DNA of 64,000 bases from contig CM043700.1 of the NCBI GenBank assembly GCA_023935145.1, forward strand, positions 66,342,120 through 66,406,119. Reading direction: 5' to 3'. The notes under the pieces are model-generated. The model was given only the letters and a program-made list of their open reading frames with translations, ran no database searches and was not told the DNA's origin. The stretch is from Bretschneidera sinensis. Taxonomy: Eukaryota > Streptophyta > Magnoliopsida > Brassicales > Akaniaceae. This document shows positions 21,230-32,660 of this stretch, piece after piece (the first letter of the stretch is position 1; each line of letters begins with the position of its first letter). A program made the position numbers and the translations under genes.

Positions 21230-22098
21230 TTAAGATGCAAAAGTAAAAAAAGAAAAAAAGAAAAATTTTGTTTATGAAGATAAATGCTTCATGGCAATTT
21301 CTCAAGAAATACACTTAAATTGCAATGATAAAGGAAGAAAGTCATTACTGTTCTGTACTGGCATGAAATTCTTTTCTTTCCTTGCTTGGTTGAAATACTG
21401 CAAGGTCTGTGCCAGACTAATGCAGATTGAAACCGAAATTTTAAGGAAAACTTTTGCTGAGGATTTGATGAGTATGCCATAGCATATATGTAACAATGGT
21501 ACATACGCATTTCAAGAACACCTGAAATCTCTCCTAAATTAACATAAACCAGATATTATTCAAGAAATTATTTGTTTTGAAATCAGCGTGTAATGAAGTA
21601 AGAAACATACAAAAATTTTGAGATTGCAAAATAACCGATTGAAACCAAAAAAAAAACAGTCGCAATAAAGAATTGGCACAATAAAAAACTATCATTTTAA
21701 CATTTGTGACTGTGGACTTAATCCATTGGTTTCACCTCTTCTTATGGGATAATGGCACCGATTGGGAAGGGTTCCCAAACCGCGCCAATGTCACAAATTC
21801 GATTCGGGTTGCCATAGACACAATCAAAAAAAGAAAAATTACTGCAAGAGTTGCTACATATCAAAGAGAAACCGTGACGATTTTATCAGATATTAAAGTT
21901 ATCCTCTAACGTTGCAACACAAGTTGTATTCAGACTTTCAGAGGTCACAAATGGTCAGGGCCAAAGTGGCATTGGAGCAACTTGACTTAAAAGTGGTCCA
22001 AGTGGGTCGAAGCCGGCATTTCCATTCATGGGTTTCAGTTAAATCACCTTTAATTTCACCATACAGCAAATCAGGATCACACATTTTTCACACAGAAA
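21230..22098 (+). other. Intergenic spacer between the two cpFBPase genes
   Basis: About 870 bp. It includes the 3' untranslated region of copy 1 and the upstream region of copy 2. Several short frames occur (21291-21482, 21706-21909, 21912-22103) but none has recognisable domains or gene context, and I do not call them. No repeats were recognised. Confidence 0.5.
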
Positions 22099-22113
22099 GA
22101 TAAGCATATATAG
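22099..22113 (+). promoter_or_regulatory. I-box and TATA box of cpFBPase copy 2
   Basis: GATAAG (22099-22104) is followed immediately by an ATATATAGG-type TATA box (22106-22113). With a start site ~30 bp further on, the leader would be very short and the ATG at 22114 would be outside the transcript, which favours the ATG at 22153. Light-regulated promoters often carry I-boxes near the TATA box; the assignment is inference. Confidence 0.5.
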
Positions 22114-22152
22114 GTGGGGAGAGAGAGAAAGGGAAAGACTCATCAGACAAGA

Positions 22153-24215
22153 ATGGTTCAAGCAATTTCAACACCATCTTGGCGCATCCTCTTCTCAAGT
22201 TCTCGTCGTTCCATATCTCTTCTTTCTCCTTTTCATCTCCACAACCACAATAAAAGAACTTTCGGCGGCGGATTTCCAACCAGAATTCGATGCAAAGCAG
22301 TGGAATCAACCTCGCCGGCAGTGCAGAATGATATCAAATATAAGAAGACCCATTTCAAAATTGAGAACCTGACAACATGGCTTTTGAAGCAAGAACAAGC
22401 AGGTAACATAGATGCAGAGCTCACTATTGTGCTCTCAAGCATCTCATTGGCGTGTAAGCAGATTTCTTCTTTGCTCCAGAGATCAAGCATTATCAGTCTC
22501 ACCGGAGCTCAGGGAACCATCAACATTCAAGGTGAAGATCAAAAGAAGCTTGATGTTATCTCCAATGAGGTTTGTTTTTAACTTTTATATTTACTTTTGT
22601 CTCATAAATCCCATGGGTCGCTCATTTTTCTTCTCGTAATTAGTTCTTATGATGGCTCAAGAATCAAGATTATCATCACCATCAATCAAAAATATAAATT
22701 TTCAGTCTGGGTAATTCTGTTAGAAGGTAATAAATACCATGTCATCGTTATCACCGTTGTATTGAGCATTTGTTGGTTTGGCAGTTAACCCTTCACTGTG
22801 TCATAGGTTTTCTGCAATTGCCTAAGATCAAGTGGGCGCACTGGAATTATAGCATCAGAGGAAGAAGATGTACCGGTTGCAGTTGAAGAAACTTACTCTG
22901 GAAACTACACTGTTGTCTTTGATCCTATCGATGGATCAGCCAACATCGACACTGCGTTGACTACTGGATCCATCTTTGGCATCTATGGACCTGACAAGCT
23001 ATGCCTCCTTGACATTGACAATGATTCTACGGTAATTCTCTCATTTGCATTCTCTTCAGTTTTGTCCTCATATACCCCTAAAAAGAAAACATTTTTCTCT
23101 TGAATCAGACTATACTCTCATTTTCTATAGTTTCTTAATCAATTAGATACTATATTTTGGAGCAAAGATTTAAATTCCAATACTGTACAGAAGGGGTAAG
23201 ATTTGATCCTTCAAGTTACAGCTAGATAACAGGGACATCATTTTTAAAATGACACTCATTTTCACATCCAAAATCCCAATGTGCTTTGCATTTCTTTAAG
23301 ATTTAAGAGATCCGTATAATAATACATGCTAATATTAGTATTCTTCTCTATCTAATCGCTCAACACTCTTAAAAACAATACACAGCTTAATCAAGCAGAA
23401 CAGAGGTGCATCATCAATGTATGCCAACCAGGAAGCAACTTATTGGCTGCTGGGTATTGCTTGTATTCAAGCTCAGTAGTCTTCACAATTTCAATAGGAA
23501 AAGGGGTGTTTGCATTCACCTTGGATCCTTCATATGGAGAATTTGTTTTAACTCATGAGAATATCAAAATACCAAAATCAGGTAAAATCTACTCATTCAA
23601 TGAAGGAAATTATGAACTGTGGGATGATAAACTGAAGAAATACCTTGACCACCTTAGGCAGCCTGGCTCCAATGGCAAGCCCTATTCTGGCCGTTACATA
23701 GGCTGTCTTGTAGGGGAAATTCATAGAATGCTGCTCTATGGTGGCATCTATGGAAACCCCAAGAACAAGAACAGCAAAAATGGAAACCTAAGGCTCTTGT
23801 ATGAGTGTGCACCAATGAGCTATCTGGTTGAACAAGCAGGAGGAAGAGCAACAGATGGTCATCAGAGAATACTGGACATCAAACCACTAGAGGTAATCAT
23901 TTCAGAAATGTTTCACCTTTTACATTGTGCAGGTAATTGGTAGTTTGGCGAAACTAGAGAGAAATTGTTCAAGATGTTGAGAACATGTGTGAGAATAGTG
24001 CTGCAGCAGCTAATATACTCACCTGATCAAGAGCTCTAATTTGACAGCAGAAATAGTAGAAATGTCTCCTAACCCACTAAAAAGAATGCACGCCTCCAAC
24101 AGCCACTAACATTTAATTTTTTTTCTGTATGTTTTTTTGGCAGATACACCAACGTGCACCAATTTTCGTTGGGAGCCCAGATGAAGTAGAGAAACTACTG
24201 CAGTTCCTGGGTTGA
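22153..24215 (+). CDS. Chloroplast fructose-1,6-bisphosphatase, copy 2 (4 exons)
   Basis: Exons 22153-22569, 22807-23031, 23386-23892 and 24144-24215 join in phase 0 to 406 codons with no lesions. Residues 1-47 are a basic, Ser-rich transit peptide. The enzyme core shows SSISLACKQISSLLQR, NIQGEDQKKLDV, EEED (157-160), FDPIDGSANID (177-187) and RLLYECAPMSYLVEQAGG. Redox-loop cysteines C205, C222 and C227 are kept, so thioredoxin activation is expected; this excludes the cytosolic enzyme and the loop-less second plastid type. It differs from copy 1 in the metal-site motif (IDGSAN versus LDGSSN) and in several conserved positions, so it is a diverged paralogue, not a recent duplicate. An in-frame upstream ATG (22114) probably precedes the transcript start. 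Confidence 0.9.
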
Positions 24216-24926
24216 GAAAAGATATTTTAGTCCTAATTTTCTACTCTGGTTGTATGAGCAAGTCCAAGCAGTAAGATCACACGTGGTCATTACCTGATTA
24301 TGGTCCAAGCAATAAGGATATTAAGAAATTTTAATAAAGAAAATGTTCAAGGAACTTCAACACTCCATTGTCAATTATCAGTAACATTTCTCAGAAATGT
24401 ATAAAAGATATTCAATGGATATAGGACTGACTGAAGAAAAAGATTCTATATTCAACATAGACAAGTAATTGTTCTAGAATACTTCAGCTATTATGTTTCA
24501 CCCTGATTTTCAACTAAAATTTTGTGAGCATACAGAGATAGAATATTACTAACCCACATTTAAACTAAGAAATGTCTAATGCTGGTAAGAAACTGAAATA
24601 AAACTTAGAAATTGTATAGAACAATGAACATGGTTAAGCTCGAGCAGTAAGTGCTGTACGGGTACCATATAAACCCTAGTAGTCATCTTAGTCTTCAAAT
24701 CAGTCAGTTTCATGCCAAACAATTCTGTTGCCTGCATTTTTTTGCTGCAGTTTCAGAAAAACACAAATGAGGAAGCATACCAAAGTAGATCATAACAAAT
24801 TCCACCCAGCAAGAGAGAGAAAGAAAGAGAGGTGGGGATTGATGAATTTACCAGGGCTTAAAATTCTTGTACATTTTGTTATGGACTTCACTGCAGTCAA
24901 AGAATCTGGGCCTGCAACAACAGAAC
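24216..24926. other. Intergenic spacer
   Basis: About 710 bp between FBPase copy 2 and the minus-strand pseudogene. It should hold the FBPase 3' untranslated region. No repeat, RNA gene or credible coding region was recognised. Confidence 0.5.
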
Positions 24927-27032
24927 TTACAAGATAAATATATAGTCATACATTGGATGGAACCATGTCCACTTGATTTTCATGTCATCACCTTGAGTAT
25001 TCATGTCGTTCCCTGAAATCAATTCTGTCATAGTTGATGAATACTCTGAAAAGACTTGATCAGCTGCTAAATTACCATCCCTTGATTCAGGAGATGACCT
25101 GTAAATTATACATATAACAAAGCATAAGACACTGATGGTAGTGAGGTAGTGGAAAACCATTTGTCCACAGAACATGCAATATAAACGAAGGGACCAATAC
25201 CCCGAAACAGTGTCCACAGGTAGACCTGAGGTTGGCTCGCAAGGACAGACAATTCCTTCAAAGCCAAGATCCAAATCAACTAACAGCTCAGAGAACGAGA
25301 AATTTTCTCCAAAGGCATCTAAATCAGGCAAATCCATATCGAAAATTTTTGTTTCCTTTTCAGACGCAGATGTTGAATTCTCATGAGCATTTGATTTATC
25401 ACAAGTTCACTATCGCATCAGAACCATCAAAATCTAGCCTTCCTTTCACATGATCGCTCTTATTGAGCCTCATCATATTATTCTTGGCTGGTGATGAGGA
25501 AGAAATGCAATGGCTCCTCTCCAAGGTGTAGCGTGCAAATTTTTTCGATGGGCTAACTCAAATTCTCTCCGTTGAAATCATAGTGCAGTTTCCAAGAGAG
25601 ATCTCTTGAGGAGTATTGTTGTTGCTGCAATTAGCAGTGGAAGAAATACCCAGTGGAGATATTGATTTATCACTCTGAGAGGAAACTGCTTATGGTGGTG
25701 TCTTAGGAAAAGTTGTATTGGCTGGAGAAGACAGTGAAGGCTGATTGAACAAACACTTAGCAACACTGGATACTTGCACTGATGACCCATCAGCTGCACA
25801 ATTATGGGGCGATAATTGAGTGGCAGAAGAGGGCTGGGCTGTTACTTCACCATTGACAGCATCATAAGATTGTGGAATTTTATCAATCCCTGCACAAAAG
25901 AATGCAGATGAAGATTGCAGCTAAGAAAGTTTTGGCTACATAAATTACACATAATAGATTTTGATGAAAATACTTACCTTTGCTTGTTGACTTCTGGGCT
26001 GGTATCTTACTTCGAGTTTTCCTTGGGGCTTCTAGAGCAACTTCCGAACCCCTTCTCTTTCTTGTTAATGATTAACTTGTAAACGGTGTAGAATTAATTT
26101 CAGTCTCCATTCTGATGCTGGAGGGAACAGACATCGGCATAACACTTGGTGTGTTGTACACAGAACAGCCTGAAGAGAAAAGGCGAAGCAAGAGCATTAC
26201 TAAACCATAGTCATTTTTCTAAAGCGTATCCATTAATTTTCTTTGTATGTGGTAGAATTCTTTCATGCTAAGATTTTTTGTAACAAGAGCACAAATCCAA
26301 TAATCTTTTTGGTGATCAACCAGAACGCAAGATGAAGTTATCATCAATGAGATAATTAACCAATATTAAAAAATTCTTGACTAATTGAAGTGTGCTGCAT
26401 AGCTTCACACACAGCTCTCAGTAAACCAATTCAAGAATGAAAAGACTAAACAAATGTTTCTTTTTTCTGGACCAGTAATTACAGATAAGTTAAGAGAATT
26501 CACATCAATTTTGTTAGCTGCGGGGCATATGACATAGCAAAGACTTTGATTCCGTTGAATTCTCTTTAGTTGTGAATAATACCCAATTTTGACATCTCCC
26601 AGTACAGTAGTCATAAGCCCTAAGAGTAGCATCGAATGTACCTTCTTTTACTAGGGAATTGATAGAGAAACACGTAATAGATCATCAACTGAAAATTCAC
26701 ATGATTTATTGTAAACCCTAACAGATCCATTTATCTACAGCTAAAACACCCAAATTTATCATATGCACGCATACAAAAGAGAAATCAATGTAAACCCAAT
26801 AGTGAATTAACAGTGAACAAATCTACACTCTCCACATTAAATACTTAAAAAACAATGAGTAACTTTAAAAGCTGAAAGAAAAATCTTTTCATCAGCTTCA
26901 AGAAGTGGAAAAAAGGGTCGTGAGATTGGTACCTGGAAGAGACCCATTAAAGGGGCTTGATTGACAAACCACGTCCATTGATTTGGTAGTAGTAGCAGCA
27001 GAAGCAGCTACTTGAATCATCGGCGTAGGCAT
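24927..27032 (-). pseudogene. Spliced plant gene of unknown function, disabled
   Basis: Four minus-strand exons with matching phases: 27032-26933 (ATG start, MPTPMIQVAAS), 26169-25978 (ends TRSKIPAQKSTSK), 25889-25201, and 25098-24927. The product is Ser-rich and low in structure until a conserved-looking acidic stretch (FDMDLPDLDAFGENFSFSEL then LVDLDLGFEGI), preceded by a basic SPSKKFARYTLERSHC and a DHVKGRLDFDG segment. In-frame stops lie at 26074-26072, 25692-25690 and 25560-25558, and a frameshift occurs near 25405. The last intron (102 nt, no stops) could also be read through. I do not recognise the family. Splice sites and conserved exon phases show a real gene that has decayed. Only 411 bp (24927-25337) remains open. 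Confidence 0.6.
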
Positions 27033-27435
27033 GTGTTAATGCCAAAAATGTGTTGATGAGTTTGAGGTCGATGCTTCAAGGAGGAGCCAGCACAACGACA
27101 ACGGGATGAACTAGAGAGTCACCGAAGAAGAACGGGGGTGTTGCCTCCGTTGACGCTCCAACGCTCTTGTCAGCGCGAGTTTTTAGATGAATAGGGATGC
27201 TTGGTGCTTTTAATTATGTAATTGTGATTATAGATGCCTTGGGATTTGCATATTTTGGGCCTTTTATAGTGGTTCAAATGTGAGATCGCCTACATGCTAG
27301 GGATGGGCGCAATCCCAGAGATCTCGTTCTTCCGGCAGGGTCTAGTGGTGCATCCAAGGACGGTCGCAACCCTTGTAATCACGCCTACACGTCTGTGTGA
27401 GGGAGTCTGGGGGAGGTGATGACTACTCATAGTTA
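27033..27435. other. Spacer passing into GC-rich LTR-like DNA
   Basis: To about 27240 this is the former 5' flank of the pseudogene. From about 27250 the base composition rises (GAGATCGCCTACATGC, ATCTCGTTCTTCCGGCAGGG), a pattern I associate with Tat-type gypsy LTRs. No gene is seen. Confidence 0.4.
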
Positions 27436-27605
27436 TCTCCACGGGTCACTATATTGTTGGGCCAAAACGGTCTACGTGTCGTTGTGTTGTTGGGTAAAGA
27501 CTGTCCACATGTCGTTGTGCTATTGGTTGAGGACTGTCCACGTGTCAGTGTGCTATTGGACAGGGGGGTTCGCCCACGTGTCGTTATGCTATTAGGTGGT
27601 GCGTT
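27436..27605 (+). repeat. Degenerate ~45-bp tandem repeats
   Basis: Four diverged units built on CCACGTGTCGTTGTGCTATTGG (written at most in part here) with variable linkers. Frames on both strands cross the region because it lacks stops, and their translations are repetitive; they are not genes. Confidence 0.6.
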
Positions 27606-27694
27606 TATTGGCTGTATCAAAGTCCCCCCACTTCCTTAAGTACATTTATATGCTCTAAGTATGATAAAGCTCGACCGTGGTGACATTTAGGCCG

Positions 27695-29430
27695 AGTATA
27701 TGAGTAACAGTCAATATGCTTGGCCTTAGAGATGTTGGTACGAACATATGAGCAGCAGTCAATATGCTCAGCCTTGGAGACGTTGGTCCGAGTATATGAG
27801 CAGCAGTAAATATGCTCGGTCTTAGAGACGTTGGTCCGAGCATATGAGGAGTAGTAAATATGCTCGGTCTTGGAGACGCTGGTCCGAGCATATGAGCAGT
27901 AGTCAATATGCTCGGCCTTGGAGATGTTGGTCCGAGCATATGAGCAGCAGTCAATATGCTCAGTCTTGGAGACGTTGGTCCGAGCATATGAGCAGCAGTC
28001 AATATGCTCGGCCTTGGAGACATTGGTCTGAGCATGTGAGTAGCAGTCAATATGCTCAGTCTTGGAGATGTTGCTCCGAGCATGTGAGCAGCAGTCAATA
28101 TGCTCAGCCTTAGAGACGTTTGGTCATAGCATGTGAACAGCAATCAATATGCTCGGCTTTGTAGCCGTTGGTCCAAGCATATGAGCAGCAGTCAATATAC
28201 TCAGTCTTAGAGACATTGGTCCAAGCATATGAGCTCGAGCATATGAGTAGCAGTCAATATGTTCGGCTTTGGAGATATTAGTCCGAGCATATGAGCAGCT
28301 GTCAATATGCTCGGCCTTGGAGACGTTGGTCCGAGCATATGAACAGCAGTCAATATGCTCGGCTTTTGAGACATTGGTCCGAGCATATAAGCAGCAGCAA
28401 ATATGCTCGGCCTTGGAGACATTGGCTCAGCCTTGAAGATGCTGGTCCAAGCATATGAGCAATAGTTGATATGCTCGGTCTTGGAGACGTTGGTCTGAGC
28501 ATATAAGCAGTAGCCAATATGCTCAGCCTTAGAGACGTTGGTTCGAGCATATGAGCCACAGCCAATATGCTCGACCTTGGAGGCGTTAGTCCGAGTAGGT
28601 GTGCAACAGCCAATATACTCGGCCTTGGAGACGTTGGTCCGATCATGTGAGCAACAGTCAATATGCTCGGCTTTAGAGACGTTTGGTCCAAGCATGTGAG
28701 CAGCAATCAATATGCTCAGCCTTGAAAACGTTTGGTCCGAGCATGTGGGCAGTAGTCAATATGCTCGGCTTTGGAGACGTTTGGTCCGATCATGTGAGCA
28801 ACAGTCAATATACTCGGCCTTGGAGAAGTTTAGTCCGAGCATGTAAGAAGCAGTCAATATACTCGGCCTTGTAAACGTTGGTTCAAGCATGTGAGCAGCA
28901 GTCAATATGTTCGGCATATGAGCAGCAACCAATATGCTCAGTCTTAGAGACGTTGGTCCTAGCATATGAGCAGCAGTCAATATGCTCGGCCTTGGAAACG
29001 CTGGTCCGAACATATGAGCAGCAGTCAATATGCTTGGCCTTGGAGACGTTTGGTCCGAGCATATGGGCAGTAGTCAATATGCTCGGCCTTAGAGACGTTT
29101 GGTCCAAGTATATGGGGAACAGTCAATAAGCTCGGCCTTGGAGACATTTGGTCCAAGCATGTGAAGAGCAGTCAATATACTCGGCATTGGAGATGTTGGT
29201 TCGAGCATATGAGAAGCAGTCAATATGCTCAGCCTTGGAGACGTTGGTCCGAGTATATGAGCAACAGTCAATTTGCTCGGCCTTGGAGATGTTGGTCCGA
29301 GCAAGTGAGCAACAGTCAGTATGCTCGACCTTGGAGACGTTGATCCAAGCATGTAAGCAGCAGTCAATATGCTCGGCCTTGGAGACGTTTGGTCCGAGCA
29401 TGTGAGCAGCAATCAATATGCTCGATGTTG
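27695..29430. repeat. 48-bp minisatellite, about 35 copies, one hairpin per unit
   Basis: Unit: GAGCATATGAGCAGCAGTCA then ATATGCTCGGCCTTGGAGAC then GTTGGTCC (48 bp, sometimes 49 with GTTTGG). Each unit contains GAGCATAT and its reverse complement ATATGCTC, 12 bp apart. Units vary by point changes, and a few are truncated (near 28225, 28430 and 28915). Because 48 = 3 x 16, long frames with 16-residue repeats appear on both strands at once; this is an artefact of period and composition, not coding. The array sits inside GC-rich LTR-like DNA. Confidence 0.9.
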
Positions 29431-29630
29431 GTAGTCCGCGCTTGGGGTCCTTAGCGAATTTTTGGGCTTCTTGTCTATTGGTTCCAGAAAGATTTCTGGT
29501 GTGCATTTGAGCCTCTTCTTTTGAAGTTCTTAATGGGCTTTTGGGCCTTTCCCCTTGACTTTTTTGGTGGGCTTCTTGTCTATTGTGCCCAAAAATATTT
29601 CTCAAGGTAATTCTTTTCATCTTTTAAGCC
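29431..29630. other. LTR-like sequence after the minisatellite
   Basis: GCTTGGGGTCCTTAGCG and several GGGCTTTTGGGCC-like words, up to the TGATGAG start of the Athila LTR at 29631. Probably the rest of the LTR that holds the minisatellite. A similar GGGGTCCTTGG word recurs at 39421-39431. Confidence 0.35.
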
Positions 29631-30961
29631 TGATGAGTGCTAAATATTACATGTTTTATCCCCTTAGTTTACATTTGTTGAGTTCTTAATTATGTTATTT
29701 CGTGCTATTTTATCTATTTTCTGTGTTTTTATAGGTTTTGGAATAAAATGAAGCAATGTGGAAACTTTAGGGCTCAAAGAGCAAAAGCTGAGGATGCCTA
29801 GTGCGATCGATCGCACCTGCGATCGTGCGCACACGGCATGAGATCAATCGCACCTGCGCTCGAGCACACCAGACTTGCGATCAATCGCAAGTGACTCACA
29901 CATCCCACATTGGAAAGGAAACTTTTGATACTGCATATATATTGCAGCGCATTGTGATACACTCGAGCGCAACAAGGCTACGATCGATCGTAGTTTACTC
30001 GCACATCCCACATCGGATAGGAAACACTTACAGCACGCCAGACGCAATGCATCTCACCATGCTGTGATCGATCGCACCAGATTTGCGATCGATCGCAAAG
30101 AGGCAATATCCCACATCGAATTTTCAGCTCATTGTACTCCGAGAATTCCCTTATATAAACACTATCTCACCTCATTATTCAGTGTGCAATCTGGTGGATT
30201 TCTACTAGCATTCTAGTAGATCTCCTAAGGGCTTTTTGCCACCACCGGGGGAAGTGCTGCCCAACAGCGTGTGGAATTTCTCCCAATGTACAGTTAGCTT
30301 TAATTCTTTTCCAGTTTTTAATGCTTAGCACTTTTTATTGTGAAATTTAGTTTCATGATAATGGGTGGCTAAAATCTTCAGCTAAGGTTGAAGATGAAGC
30401 CTCGCCATTGTTTAGCATTATATTTTCATATATGTTTATACGATTCTGATATGTTTAGTTTAAATGTTCTATTTCAATTGTTTGAGTAAATTCTTACGAT
30501 TGATAGTTTTTAATTGTTCTGTTGGATATTTTGTGTGATTCATCTTATGGATACATTGAATCATTTTTGATTAAATTGGATTTCCTTTGTGATTTGTTAA
30601 AAGCGGATACATTGGATGCTTTTGGTTTAATTGGGATATTCGTTGTTTTTTGTTTAAGTTGGATTCATGGAATGTTTGGATAGATTATTTTTATATAGAA
30701 CATGAAGATTTATGCTTTACTTTGGTTGGGTGGATTCTGAAACCTTAGTGTTTTCATCATTAGTTATTAAATCAATTTATTTAGTTTAGTTATATTTGTT
30801 TTGCAAAAATATAATTCACAATTCGGAACTAGGTTAAAATAAGGTTAGTTTAGATAAAAAGCTATTTTCACAACGCATTCCCTGTGGATTTGACCTTGCA
30901 CTTGCACAACACTATATTGCAAACGATTCGTGTGCTTGCGATTAATTTAAAACTCACAACA
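29631..30961 (+). repeat. Athila element, 5' LTR
   Basis: TGATGAGTGCTAAATATTACATG...CTCACAACA. It has a TATA box (TATATAAA, 30152-30159) and a cluster of GCGATCGATCGC-type palindromes at 29800-30100. It pairs with 37904-39241. The frames within it are not genes. Confidence 0.88.
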
Positions 30962-30967
30962 AGTTTT

Positions 30968-30986
30968 TGGCGCCGTTGCCGGGGAA
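30968..30986 (+). other. Primer-binding site (tRNA-Asp type)
   Basis: TGGCGCCGTTGCCGGGGAA lies seven bases inside the 5' LTR. This is the standard Athila/gypsy site complementary to the 3' end of tRNA-Asp. Confidence 0.88.
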
Positions 30987-31129
30987 TGTTTTTGTTTGTG
31001 AAATTTTTGTCTAAATTGATTTTATTTTTCTACTAGTTTAGTTAGCATTTTTGTTTTATTTTTCTTTTTGTTTTATTTTATTTCGTTGCTTCTGCTAGTT
31101 AGTTTGTTTTACTGTTTTCTATTTGGTGT

Positions 31130-32660
31130 ATGCTTGGTCGGAGATCCCTGAATTTAGAATTGACACCTTTAGATTCCGATTTAGAAAGAACTCTTAGGAG
31201 ACAGAAGAAGTCACTTGCTGAACAAGAGACAATTGAGATGGGAGAATACTTGAGGAACCAAGAGCAACCTGGAGCGTGGAACGTGGACTCCACCACGTCC
31301 CTGAGAGATTTGTTCGCACCAGTTGCGACTAACTCATCTTCTTACATCGTGTTGCCACCCACCAATGCTACCCATTTTGATTTAAAGCCATATGTCATCC
31401 AACACCTACCCTCATTTCATGGCTTAAATCTTGAAAATCCTTACAGCCATGTAAAAAAGTTCAAAGATATTTGTGCCACATTCAAGTTCCAGAACTTCTC
31501 TGAGGAGTCAATCCATCTTATACTTTTCTTTTTTTCTCTTCATGATAGAGCTAGGGCATGGTTGGATTCCAACATGTCCGGGTTTATTACATCTTGGGAA
31601 AATCTGCTGAGTAAATTCTATAATAAATTTTTCCCAATGTCTAGAGTGAATGAGTACCGAAAAGAGATTAGTTCTTTCACTCAGGAGGAGGATGAGAAGT
31701 TTTCTGAGAGTTGGGAGCGTTTTAAAGAGTTACTGATTAGATGCCCTCCACATGGATACGAGAAGTGGAGACTTGTTCAGTTCTTCTACCAAGGGTTGAC
31801 TCAACCCAACCGTAGCATGATCGAGTCTATGAATGGGGGGCATTCTTAAGTCTGACAGGAGATGAAGCATACAAGGCATTGGACAAGTTGTCTGACAACT
31901 CGCAGCATTGGGATTTTTCAAGCTGTCAGGACAAGTCCATTCGTGCTCCTAAGAAAGGAGGCATCTATGAGATTAAGGAGGAGACTGACTTAAAGATAAA
32001 GATAGATGCTCTCACCAAGAAAATTGACGCTCTCACTATGGGCAAGTCCATCAATGCTGCCAATACAATTAATGACGATTGTTGTTCCATCTGTGCTAGT
32101 CCTATACATTTAGCATAGAATTGTCCATCTATGCCGGCCTTTGCCGAGTACTCCACGGAACATGTAAACGCTTTCAATGATTATCGGAGGCAATCAGGTG
32201 GATCCTACTCTGAGACTTACAATCCAGGGTGGCGAAACCACCCTAATTTTTCATGGAAGCAAAACCAATCGCTGAATCAGGGAGGAGCTCCTCATCATGC
32301 TCACAATCAATACCCTCCTGGATTGTCTCAACCAATTCCAAGTCATGGTCGCTCAGTCCATCCAGCACCAGCATCTGCTTACCATACTCCCACTCAAGCG
32401 CCAATGCCGATTTCACAATCATTGGAGGACACCTTCAAGTAGTTCATGAAGATGACCGGCCAATCCATTAGTGAAGTGAGGAGTGCGACAATAGTAAACA
32501 CCCAAGCGATTGCCAATCTAGAGAGTCAAATAGGGCAAATCGCAAGTCACTTGGGTGAAAGAGAAAAGGGAAAGTTCCCCAGTCAGCCCGTGACCAACCC
32601 GAAGAGACAATTTGTGATTGGAAATTCATCAACTTCTACGCACAAGGAGGAATAAGTGCA
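31130..32660 (+). pseudogene. Athila gag pseudogene
   Basis: The first 239 codons (31130-31849) hold the Retrotrans_gag domain: YSHVKKFKDICATF, DRARAWLDS, ITSWENLLSKFYNKFFP and SESWERFKELLIRCPPHGY. An extra G in the run near 31840 shifts the frame; the next frame continues with SLTGDEAYKALDKLSDNSQHW, the expected gag continuation. Stops follow near 32117, 32440 and 32653. The C-terminal part has YNPGWRNHPNFSW, usual in Athila gag, and the cysteine-poor CSICASPIHLA piece looks like an eroded zinc knuckle. Gag would form the virus-like particle. Confidence 0.85.

Noticed and set aside
24728..24937. 69-codon frame after FBPase copy 2
   Set aside because: No domain; it lies in the spacer and overlaps the end of the minus-strand pseudogene.
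27695..29430. CRISPR-like array
   Set aside because: Units are contiguous with no unique spacers, and the DNA is plant nuclear.
27655..29620. Apparent repeat proteins with 16-residue units on both strands
   Set aside because: The 48-bp satellite period keeps all matching frames open; no start context, codon pattern or flanking gene structure.
29801..30067. Arg/His-rich frames in the Athila LTRs (also at 38104-38490 and 43149-43334)
   Set aside because: They follow the GCGATCG palindrome clusters and appear on both strands; they lie in LTRs.
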